From Singulisphaera acidiphila DSM 18658 (lineage in GTDB: Bacteria > Planctomycetota > Planctomycetia > Isosphaerales > Isosphaeraceae), in the NCBI RefSeq assembly GCF_000242455.2, contig NC_019892.1, positions 2,666,001 through 2,730,000 on the forward strand: a stretch of 64,000 bases of DNA, written 5' to 3'. Below, piece by piece: positions 27,087-35,218 of this stretch. Position 1 is the first letter of the stretch, and the number at the start of each line of letters is the position of its first letter. The position numbers and the translations under genes are program-made. A model generated the notes under the pieces. The model was not told the origin of the DNA, made no database searches, and saw only the letters and a program-made list of their open reading frames with translations.

Positions 27087-28623
27087 TACTACAGCGCCAA
27101 GTTGTAGCGTCTTGATCCGCCGGCCATTGCGAAAGTATGCTTGCCTTCATGGTTTATGGAGGTACGAGCATGGATATCCCACAGATTCGCAAGCTCAAGC
27201 CCGCGCTGAAGAAGTTCCTCAAGCGGTTCGATGACTGCTTCCCGCGCAAAGACACGCGGGCCCATCTGCCGGTCTACGTCTCCGGCCAGCTCTCGGATAT
27301 CCCCGAGAAGAGCGTGGAACCGATTGCCATTAATGCCGGCGTGCCGGTCAGGACCCTGCAGGAGTTCCTCAGCCAGCACTGTTGGGACCAGGACCGGACG
27401 CGCGACCGGCTCCAGCACATCGTCCGCGACGAGCACGCCGGTCCCCACGCGATCGGCGTCTTCGATGAGACGAGCGACGTCAAGAAGGGGGACAAGACCC
27501 CCGGCGTGCAGCGGCAGTGGTGCGGTTCCGTCGGCAAGAAGGAGAACTGCATCGTCACGGTCCACCTCGCCTACGCTCGTGAGGGCTTTCACTGTCTGCT
27601 CGACGGCGAATTGTTTCTGCCGGAATCCTGGTCCCTCGACCGCGCCCGCTGCCGCGAGGCCGGCATCCCCGACGACATGGTGTATCGGCCCAAGTGGACG
27701 ATCGCCCTGGAACTCTACGACCGCGCCACCGGCAACGGCCTGCACTTCGATTGGATGACTTTCGACGAGGGCTACGGCGGCAAGCCCGAGTTCCTGCGGG
27801 GACTTTCGGCCCGTCGCCAGAAGTTCGTCGGCGAGGTGCCGCGGAACTTCATGGGCTGGATCAAGGCACCGCGTGTCGTGACCAGGAAGTACCGTAAGCA
27901 CGGGCGGGGCCGCGGCCGCAAGACGCCTCGCCTGGCGAGCGGCAGCACACCGGCTCGGCGGGTTGATGCCATGCTCGATCAAGACGGGTTTCGCAACCAG
28001 CCCTGGGTCCAGTGGCGAGTCAAGGATGGGCACAAGGGGCCGATGGTCTGGGAAGTCAAGCACCTGCGGTTTTCCCCCGTGGGCGCCGACGGGTTACCGG
28101 GCGAGCCGCTGCACCTGGTTGCCGCCCGTGACGTCTTGAACCCGGCGGAGTTGAAGTTCTTCGTCGGCGCCGCCCCCGAGGAGACGTCGGTGCAGGTGCT
28201 GTTGCTGGTCGGGTTTTCGCGATGGCGCGTCGAGCGCTGCTTCGAAGACCAGAAGTCCGAGATTGGACTGGATCAGTATGAGGGCCGCCGCTACCAGGGG
28301 CTCAAACGCCACCTGATCCTGAGTTGCCTGAGCTACTTGTTCCTATCGCGGATGCGACAGAAGTTCGGGGGGGAAAAATCCGGGTCTGACGGAGTGCCAA
28401 GTCCACAGTGCGATGGCGGCGCTGATCCCGTTCTGGTGGTTGGGGCTGAGTCCTCCGCGAAAGCTTCTGGAGCGGACCTCCGAAGAGATCGAGCGGGCGC
28501 AGCGTCGAAACGCCGTGGCGCAACGGTGCCACACCAAGCGGACAAGGCGAAAGTTGCATGAGATGGGCATCAAACTTACAGGGTTGCCCCAATGCAAATG
28601 GGATACGACTTAGCGCTGTAGTA
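27087..28623. mobile_element. IS701-family insertion sequence
   Basis: The ends TACTACAGCGCCAAGTTGTA and (reverse complement of right end) TACTACAGCGCTAAGTCGTA are inverted repeats. The flanking CTAG at 27083-27086 and 28624-28627 is the target site duplication typical for the family. 1,537 bp. Confidence 0.9.
27170..28613 (+). CDS. IS701-family transposase, frameshifted near the 3' end
   Basis: It starts at ATG 27170 (MDIPQIRKLKPALKKFLKRF). IS701/DDE_5 features follow: HAIGVFDETSDVKKGDKTPG (first Asp), VQRQWCGSVGKKENCIV, WMTFDEGYGGKPEFLRGL (second Asp) and WRVERCFEDQKSEIGLDQYE (Glu). After MRQKF a run of seven G (28367-28373) shifts the frame. The proper C-terminus (GLTECQVHSAMAALIPFWWL ... 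KLTGLPQCKWDTT) is in the other frame and ends at 28613, whereas the unshifted frame runs on to 28561 with unlikely sequence. Six G would restore it, so this may be a mutation, slippage or a sequencing error. Confidence 0.8.
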
Positions 28624-28627
28624 CTAG

Positions 28628-29023
28628 GGCAGTCTGGCTCTCGACGGCAGCTTGGTCGGTCCGAGCGATGCGAGACGAGAGGATGAATTTGAACGCGTCG
28701 AGTTCCTTCGCCATCTCTTTGTCGAAATCGACACGATACTTCGTCATCCGGGACTGGCTGTAGACATCGGGTTGCTTGATGACGACTAGGCCGTCATCCC
28801 GTATGTCATCAGAAATATCGTCAAGCTTGTTACCAAAGTCGACGAGGGAGAGTCCGGCGGGCGGAACAGGAGTCTTCTCGCGGAATGGATTATGGAAAAA
28901 TCTTCTTGCTTTCTGCGAATGTTGAATCTCAGGTGGGCTTTGCGCAGCTACCAACTGCGCCGCACATAAAACAGCGACAAACGGCCTAAAAAGGCTTAAT
29001 TTTGAGTCAGACGGGATCTTCAT
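28628..29023 (-). pseudogene. Large secreted protein, 5' part with signal peptide
   Basis: The ATG at 29023 starts MKIPSDSKLSLFRPF followed by VAVLCAAQLVAAQSPP, a Sec signal peptide with cleavage likely after AQA-like VAA. Then come PPAGLSLVDFGNKLDDISDD and VVIKQPDVYSQSRMTKYRVD. After 132 codons the frame meets CTAG of the IS701 target. Joining CTA-GGC across the deleted IS keeps the frame into the 23025-27086 portion. The upstream 358 bases (29024-29381) are AT-rich and probably hold its promoter. Confidence 0.7.
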
Positions 29024-29381
29024 CAGAATTCTCTCGGCGGTCCGAACGTGGCGAGTTTGCCGGTTATGCCGACAAAATAGATCGGTGCAGTCCAGCAGTC
29101 AGCATTAAGAATTCTGTTCTCGACGTATGCCGCTCCCTGATCCCCAATATCGATGTCATTCAATTTTTTTATATATAAATTTCTGTTAACGTTGCACGTT
29201 GGATACGACCGAGTTCAGCATCCTAACGTCAAATAAAGATTCATCATGTGTTGTGAGTGGAGCATTGCGCCTTGTTCTGGGCGTGCTTAGAAATTATCCG
29301 AGTCCGTCCGGAACGCATTTTGCGTGAAGGAGGATAAGCGAGTTCATTGACTTCTATCCTTCACAAGGAAAGGGCGCAACT
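29024..29381. other. AT-rich intergenic region
   Basis: 358 bases without a gene between the divergent secreted-protein 5' part and the IS5-type ORF. It contains an AT-rich tract (ATTTTTTTATATATAAATTT at about 29163-29182), far below the local GC level, and an AGGAGG-like run at 29327. Promoters in both directions are plausible but no consensus is clear. Confidence 0.4.
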
Positions 29382-30095
29382 ATGGCCCGCCCAAAATCTC
29401 GACTCAAGCCGCTCGACCCGAACTGGGAAATCCCCGACGAGTCGTGGGTGAAGATCGAACCGATCATCAAGGAGTGCTGGCCCAATAAGGCCACCGCCCA
29501 AGACTATACCCTCTGGCGGAAGATGCTCAACGCTATCCTCTTCCGAATGCGGAGCGGCTGCTCTTGGGACCAACTTCCCGCTCGGTTCGGTCCAAAACTC
29601 GTGGTCCATGACTGGTTCAAGTGGTGGTCTGCTGGGGGCGACCTTGAGAAGATCAAGGCGGTGCTGATCGCCGAGGGCGACCAACTCGGCGCGGGGAAAT
29701 GGGAATGGCAGAGTGCCGACGCGATGCTGGGCAAGACCCGGTTCGGTGGTGAAAAAGACGGGGAAGAACCCCACCAATCGCGGGAGAAAGGGGACCAAGA
29801 AGAGTCTCCGGACCGACAGCCAGAGCGGCCCGCTGGGCGCCGTGAGCGAGCAGCGAAGCGCACGCGTAAGGGGACGGACGTGAAGGCTAAGAGATCGGAA
29901 GGAAAAATCACTGTGAAGTACATTGAAGGCCCCGCAGACGCGGCCAGATTGGCTCATTGGGAGCGGTTCTGGGTGAACTTCACTGCCAAAATTCTGCGAG
30001 ACATGGAGAGCGATGATGTCGCAGCAAAAGAAGAAGGACGCCTACCTCACGAGCAGGAACGCGGCGATCTACACAAGAGTAAGCGACACCAATGA
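29382..30095 (+). CDS. Chimeric ORF: IS5-type transposase N-terminus fused to recombinase-accessory tail
   Basis: Residues 1-125 match the OrfA half of IS5-family transposases (WEIPDESWVKIEPIIKECWP, MLNAILFRMRSGCSWDQLPA). Codons near 29750-29850 carry OrfB sequence only in another frame (TGKNPTNRG, KKSLRTDSQSGPLGAV). From about 29855 the protein becomes KAKRSEGKITVKYIEGPADA and RLAHWERFWVNFTAKILRDM, which looks like a small protein often placed before serine recombinases. It overlaps the recombinase start at 30013 by 83 bases. This is most likely an IS5 fragment joined to the recombinase element's first gene; a fused product could be expressed. Confidence 0.5.
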   Translation: MARPKSRLKPLDPNWEIPDESWVKIEPIIKECWPNKATAQDYTLWRKMLNAILFRMRSGCSWDQLPARFGPKLVVHDWFKWWSAGGDLEKIKAVLIAEGDQLGAGKWEWQSADAMLGKTRFGGEKDGEEPHQSREKGDQEESPDRQPERPAGRRERAAKRTRKGTDVKAKRSEGKITVKYIEGPADAARLAHWERFWVNFTAKILRDMESDDVAAKEEGRLPHEQERGDLHKSKRHQ

Positions 30096-31206
30096 GGGGA
30101 ACACGGAGGTATCGCACGAGTTCCAGGATCGGGAGTGTCGTGCCCGCGCCGCAGCCTTAGGCTACAAAGTAGTCTCAGAGTTCCGCGATAACTTCAGCGG
30201 AAGGTTTCTACACGAGAGGCCGGGGCTGACGGCCCTGCGGGAAGCTGTCCGCGATGGCGGTTTGCAGGCCGTCTTCGTTTGGAAGTTGGACCGATTCAGC
30301 CGACGCCTGGCGCAGCGGGCGATCTGCGTCCAGGAACTTCGCGATCACGGATGCAGGTGCATCAGCGCCACCGAGGAGATCAAGGACTCCCCAGAGGGAA
30401 GGCTCCTGGAATCCGTCCTTGGGGCGATTGCCGAATTTGAGGTCGAGAGAACCCTGGAACGATCCCAGGCGGGCTTGTCGGTTCTCAGGAATCGAGGACT
30501 ACCAATCTGCCAGGGGAAGGCTAGATACGGGTATCAATACGTCAAGGAATCACGGTCGAGGGTGATCGTCGAGGAAGAGGCCGAGGTGGTCCGACGAATT
30601 TTCGCGATGTGCGTCTCGGGCGACTCCAGCAACGTGATTGCCGCCCACCTCAATCGACTCGGGGTGCCCTGTCCAGCCATTTCTCGCGGCGTCAAGCTTG
30701 GAGTCCAACAGGCACCGTCCTGGCATTCGTCGACCGTGAGGGCGATCCTCAAGGATGAGTCCTACGCCGGGGCGCCGATGACTTCCGGCAAGAGGCGTTG
30801 CACATCCGAAGTGAGCCGGAAGGGCCACCGGAGGACCGAGCGAACCAACCCAACGGATTGGTGGCAGTCTAAAGAGGCGACCCCTCCAATCGTCAGCCCT
30901 GAAGAGTTTGCTGTCGCCCAAGAATTATTGGGGTCTCGTCGCAAGTCTAGGGACTCGCGAGACGCGGAGCACCCTCACCTACTGAGGGGTATGGTTCAGT
31001 GCGCCGTCTGTGGACGCAGTATGTCGCCGTGGAAAACGAAGAACCCTTCCGGAAAGACATATTACTATTTCTGTTGCGTGTCACGGCAGATGGGGTGCAA
31101 CTGCGGGAACGTCGTCACGCCGATGGCCTGGTTGGACGAGGCCGTGTGGTCCAAGGTGGGCAGCCTGATTCACGATCAGAACGCCATTGAGGAACGGTTC
31201 CGCCTA
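30013..31206 (+). pseudogene. Serine recombinase, 5' part (interrupted by IS630)
   Basis: The resolvase domain begins NAAIYTRVSDTNEGNTEVSH with the Ser nucleophile in TRVS. It continues with VFVWKLDRFSRRL and SPEGRLLESVLGAIAEFEVE. The recombinase domain follows, then a zinc ribbon (GMVQCAVCGRSMSPWKTKN ... YFCCVSRQMGCNCGN). The frame is cut at EERFRL (TA, 31205-31206) by an IS630; the present ORF adds a few IS codons and stops at 31233. Removing the IS and one TA joins FRL to VMKENRCDDLERD at 32376 and restores a protein of about 560 residues. Confidence 0.85.
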
Positions 31207-32373
31207 AATAGAAACTTTCAAATGGGAAAGTAGATCAGGCGGCCCTGGCTTTTGGGTAAGCCGAACCCTCGATCTGGAAAGGGTTTGCCTGTCCCAGCCA
31301 GGTGAAGACTCGATCCAATAATTCCTCCAGATCCTTGCACCGATGATTCCGGGTGATGTTCTCGTGCAAATGCCACCATACCCGCTCGATCGGGTTCAGG
31401 TCCGGGGAGTATGCGGGGAGCAGATGGACTTCGATTCGACCCTCGTGCTTCCAGAGGTACTGGATCACCTCCAGGCTGGTGTGGCTCCCCGCGTTGTCGC
31501 AGATCACGTGGATCTTGCGGTAGCGTCGCAGCCTGCGGCGCAGGTCGTCGAGGTGCTTGATGAACAACGCTCCGTCGCGCCCTTGCTTGGGGGCCGCCTC
31601 GGTGACGAACACCTGGCCGGTCCGCCAGTGGATTGAGCCGGAGATGTGCCGCTTCTTGTTCGTCCCGGGGGTCTCGACCTTCGCTTGTCGGCCTTTGAAC
31701 ATCCACATCCGGCCGATCTTTGGGTTGGTGTGAACCTCGACTTCGTCCTGCCAGACGGCCGTCTCGTCCTCGGGCAGCTCTTCCAGGAGCTTCCGCAGTT
31801 CAGCCAGCTTGACCTGCCTCTCGTCTTCGTCCGGCTTCAGGGTCGGCCGGGGTCGCCGGTACACCAGGTGGCCGCGATGGAGCCAGCGACGGACGGTCTC
31901 CCGGCTGACGCGAACGCCTTCTCTTTCTCGCAAGAGCAGGGCCAACAACACACACGACCAGCGACTGCGGAGGAAACCGAAGTCGCTGGGGGTCGTGGTG
32001 GTCACCCAGTTCACGAGGATGGCGACCCAGCCGAAGCCCAGCCGAAAGGGCCGGCCCCGTTTCCTCCCAGTCAACCCTTCGAGGCCCTCGGCCTGGAACC
32101 GCTTCAGCCAGCGGTCGACAGTGCGTGAGCTGCAGAAGAGCATGGACTCGATGTTGTCCCAGGGATGGCCGTCAGCCAACAGGAGGATAATGTGGGCGCG
32201 AAAGCGGAGTTCGGGATCAGAATCCTTGCGGTAGATCGCCAAGAGTTCGTCGCGTTGAGTCGTCGAAAGGGAGAGCATGGGCGTCGTTAATGTTCGTCCG
32301 TGTTGAGTCGTCGGTGCAGTCCTCTGCATGAATTATAGGGGCAGGGCTACTTTCCCTTTGGCAGGGAACTATT
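31207..32373. mobile_element. IS630-family element, copy 1 (minus orientation)
   Basis: 1,167 bp between TA 31205-31206 and TA 32374-32375. Ends are AATAGAAACTTTCAAATGGG and, reverse complemented, AATAGTTCCCTGCCAAAGGG, sharing GGGAAAGTAG inward. It is identical in length, and apparently in sequence, to the copy at 40216-41382, which is in the opposite orientation. Confidence 0.9.
31235..32329 (-). CDS. IS630-family transposase, copy 1
   Basis: A 364-aa single-ORF transposase. The N-terminal helix-turn-helix pair has SSRTVDRWLKRFQAEGLEGL then a GRKRGRP AT-hook-like stretch. The DDE_3 domain has AVWQDEVEVHTNPKIGRMW (first Asp), KIHVICDNAGSHTSLEV (second Asp) and LPAYSPDLNPIERVWWHLHE (Glu). It is intact and identical, residue for residue, to the product at 40260-41354. 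Confidence 0.95.
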   Translation of the reverse strand: MQRTAPTTQHGRTLTTPMLSLSTTQRDELLAIYRKDSDPELRFRAHIILLLADGHPWDNIESMLFCSSRTVDRWLKRFQAEGLEGLTGRKRGRPFRLGFGWVAILVNWVTTTTPSDFGFLRSRWSCVLLALLLREREGVRVSRETVRRWLHRGHLVYRRPRPTLKPDEDERQVKLAELRKLLEELPEDETAVWQDEVEVHTNPKIGRMWMFKGRQAKVETPGTNKKRHISGSIHWRTGQVFVTEAAPKQGRDGALFIKHLDDLRRRLRRYRKIHVICDNAGSHTSLEVIQYLWKHEGRIEVHLLPAYSPDLNPIERVWWHLHENITRNHRCKDLEELLDRVFTWLGQANPFQIEGSAYPKARAA

Positions 32374-32375
32374 TA

Positions 32376-32861
32376 GTCATGAAGGAGAATCGGTGCGACG
32401 ACCTTGAGCGCGACCAAGCCGCACACCAAGCCAAGATCGACGAGGCACGAGAATCGATCAGGCGGCTCATGAGGAGGTTGGGAGACACGGACGACCCCGA
32501 AGTCATTCAACCCCTAGAAGAGCGACTTGCGGAACTCCGTGGCGTGATCTCGGCCCACCAGGCCGAGGCCCGCCAGATCGAGTCGAAGCTGATTGTCGTC
32601 AAGAACCAAGCCGAGGCATTGAGGCAATGGTCGGAGGCGTGCCTTCGAGGCAAGAAGGAGTTGGCTGGCGGTTCGGTCGATTTTGCCGACAAAAGGGATC
32701 TGCTCAAAGCTCTTGGCGTTAAAGTGGTTGCGAAGAAAAGAGACGCCGAATTGAGGTTCGGCGTTCCGTTGGTTACAACGGATTCCTCTCATGGGTCGGC
32801 AGCCGGTCTCGTTCTGCCGGGTCTCGAGATAGCCGCCGGGTTGCTTGATCGCCTCCGCTAG
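32376..32861 (+). pseudogene. Serine recombinase, 3' part (coiled coil)
   Basis: In frame with 30013-31206 after IS630 removal. It encodes RDQAAHQAKIDEARESIRRL and HQAEARQIESKLIVVKNQAE, the long coiled coil of large serine recombinases. A beta-rich C-terminus (DKRDLLKALGVKVVAKKRDA) follows. The stop TAG (32859-32861) lies in the CTAG target of the adjacent IS1380 and is kept whether or not that IS is present. Confidence 0.8.
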
Positions 32862-34623
32862 CCTGGATTTCTCACCAGGGATTGAATCGGGCTGCCTTGC
32901 GTGTCATAGGTGGAATTGCGACAACCACTTTTGACACCGAACCAAGGCAGCCCGATGGCTACAGAGTGTAACTCGACTTACCTCGACTTTTCCATCCTCG
33001 GTCACCGCCAAGTGCTCGCCGATTTTGACGGGGGCGCCATCTCTTCCGACGGCGGTGCACTTCTGCTCCGTCAGATCGAAGCCCGCACCGGGATCATCCG
33101 CCAGTTCGCCGCCTGCTTTACCGACCATCGCGATCCTGACCTCGTCGAGCACCCCCTGGAACACCTCCTGGCCCAACGCGTCTATGGTCTGGCCTTGGGC
33201 TACGAAGACCTCAACGACCACGACGATCTCCGCTGCGATCCGTTACTGGCCACCGTCGTCGGCAAGACCGATCCCACCGGCCAGGACCGGCCACGGCTCC
33301 GCGATCGCGGCAAGCCGCTGGCTGGCAAGAGTACCCTCAACCGCTTGGAACTGACCCCTGTCGGGGCCGACGGACAGAGCCGTTACAAGAAGATCACCTG
33401 TCAGACCCATGAGGTCGAACGGCTCTTCGTTACCCTCTTTCTTCAGGCCCACAGCCGACCCCCCGAGCGGATCGTTTTGGACCTCGACGCCACCGACGAC
33501 ACGGTCCATGGCCGCCAACTTGGCCGCTTTTTCCACGGCTACTACAAGGGATACTGCTATCTCCCGCTCTACATCTTCTGCGGCGACCACCTGCTCTGTG
33601 CCCGGCTGCGTCCCTCCGACATTGATGCCAGCGCCGGCTCGGTGAAGTCCCTCAAGCGGATCGTCTCGCAGATCCGCCAGGCGTGGCCTCAGGTGAAGAT
33701 CCTGATCCGCGCCGACAGCGGGTTCTGCCGCGAGGAGATCCTTCGCTGGTGTGAGGACAACGGCGTGGATTACCTGATCGGCCTGGCCAAGAACACCCGG
33801 CTGACGGCGGCGATCGCGACGGAATTGGCCCAAGCACGCCAGCAATTCGAGGCGACGAAACAGCCGTCCCGGGTCTTCGCCGAGTTGCGTTATCAAACGC
33901 AGAAGACCTGGAGCCGAGAACGTCGGGTGGTGGCCAAGGCCGAGCATCTGGGCAAGGGGGCCAACCCGCGGTTCGTGGTCACGTCGCTCACGGTCGAGGA
34001 ACGAGCGGCGCCGCCGCTGTACGAGCAAGACTACTGCGGTCGCGGTGAGATGGAGAACCGGATCAAGGAGCAGCAACTCCATCTGTTCGCCGATCGGACC
34101 AGTGCCCACACGATGCGTGCCAACCAGATCCGGCTGTTCTTCTCCTCGATCGCCTACGTGTTGCTGGAGGCGTTGCGGCGGCTGGGGCTGGCGGGAACGG
34201 CGATGGCCGAGGCGCAGTGCCAAACGATCCGTCTGAAGCTCTTGAAGATCGGGGCGTTGGTGCGGGTGACGGTTCGCAAGGTGTGGGTGAAGTTCTCGAG
34301 CGGTTGTCCGTATGCGGAAGTGTTTCGGCGTGTGCACACCAACTTGGCGCGGTCGGGGCCCTTGATCCCGAGGTGCTGAAACGAGGAGACCCAGTCAAAT
34401 GAGGCGGGAAAGCCCCTCCCTGAGGAGGGGTGAGGATCGGGGTGCGCCCCCGCCTGGGCGCGGGGGCCTGAGGAACCAGGTTCGCGTTGGCGTGAAGAGG
34501 TCCGATCAGGTCCACGCCGACGTGATGAGCAAGCGGGAGACCACGCAGGCCGCGGGTGGCGGGGGCGAGCCGTCGAAATCGTCGAGCGATCGGACCCCGA
34601 AAGAATAGGGTGAGAAATCCAGG
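32862..34623. mobile_element. IS1380-family insertion sequence
   Basis: The terminal inverted repeat CCTGGATTTCTCACC (32862-32876) matches GGTGAGAAATCCAGG (34609-34623) perfectly. CTAG at 32858-32861 and 34624-34627 is the target duplication. It sits on the stop codon of the serine recombinase. Confidence 0.9.
32955..34379 (+). CDS. IS1380-family transposase
   Basis: A 474-aa DDE transposase starting at ATG 32955 (MATECNSTYLDFSILGHR); an upstream in-frame GTG at 32910 is not supported by homology. Conserved blocks include DGGAISSDGGALLLRQIE, RIVLDLDATDDTVHGRQLG (first Asp), KILIRADSGFCREEILRWCE (second Asp) and YCGRGEMENRIKEQQLHLFA (Glu). It is intact. About 230 bases between its stop and the right terminus hold no gene; a GC-rich hairpin (GCCCCTCCCTGAGGAGGGG, 34411-34429) follows the stop. 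Confidence 0.9.
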   Translation: MATECNSTYLDFSILGHRQVLADFDGGAISSDGGALLLRQIEARTGIIRQFAACFTDHRDPDLVEHPLEHLLAQRVYGLALGYEDLNDHDDLRCDPLLATVVGKTDPTGQDRPRLRDRGKPLAGKSTLNRLELTPVGADGQSRYKKITCQTHEVERLFVTLFLQAHSRPPERIVLDLDATDDTVHGRQLGRFFHGYYKGYCYLPLYIFCGDHLLCARLRPSDIDASAGSVKSLKRIVSQIRQAWPQVKILIRADSGFCREEILRWCEDNGVDYLIGLAKNTRLTAAIATELAQARQQFEATKQPSRVFAELRYQTQKTWSRERRVVAKAEHLGKGANPRFVVTSLTVEERAAPPLYEQDYCGRGEMENRIKEQQLHLFADRTSAHTMRANQIRLFFSSIAYVLLEALRRLGLAGTAMAEAQCQTIRLKLLKIGALVRVTVRKVWVKFSSGCPYAEVFRRVHTNLARSGPLIPRC

Positions 34624-34918
34624 CTAGATAGGTTCTCGACGAAAGTGTGCGGATTTCGGTTCTTCATCCCCTGCCTTCCGATCCTCACCCCCCAATTTCC
34701 GCCAACCCCCTGACCGACAGCACCAACCCCTTGCTGCCGACGCCCTTAAACCTGCCGCTCATCCGACCACTCCCGGCGGACGAGTCCTCATAGGCCCCCC
34801 CGAATCCTAGCAATCGACGCGGACAAGCAATCCGAAGTCCGAGAAACCTCAACGCCCGAGGCGGTTTTGACGATAGTCGGGTTGGCAGGGTTTCACTAGA
34901 TTAATCGGAGTGAACGCC

Positions 34919-35161
34919 ATGCGCCGGGTTGCTCTGCTCCTCATCGTAACCATGCTGAGTGGTTGCCAATCAGGCAACATGTGTCGTTTCTACGTTCGGC
35001 AAGTCTCGCCGGATACAAGTGGGAGCCACCAGACAACGGCGATGTCGGGAGAAGGAAGAGCAGGGGGGAGGATTGAACCGGCTGCTGACAAAACGGCAAT
35101 ACCCATCGCCACCATGCCAGACAACGACTCCCGCGAGATAGCCAACCCGGAAGCCGGGTAA
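34919..35161 (+). CDS. Small lipoprotein, unknown function
   Basis: An 80-aa peptide starting at ATG 34919 (MRRVALLLIVTMLSGCQSGN). It has a typical lipoprotein signal peptide with lipobox LSGC, the Cys being residue 16, so it would be lipidated and anchored. The mature part is short, polar and low in recognisable structure. An upstream in-frame GTG (34910) is less likely. The 290 bases before it (34628-34918) carry no gene that I can see. It lies between an IS1380 and an IS1182, so it may be a relic of the recombinase element's cargo or of the chromosome. Confidence 0.45.
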   Translation: MRRVALLLIVTMLSGCQSGNMCRFYVRQVSPDTSGSHQTTAMSGEGRAGGRIEPAADKTAIPIATMPDNDSREIANPEAG

Positions 35162-35218
35162 TCAATGAGGCCGGAATCGCCGGCCACACATCCCTTCTCG
35201 GAGTCATTGTCGAGCCCT

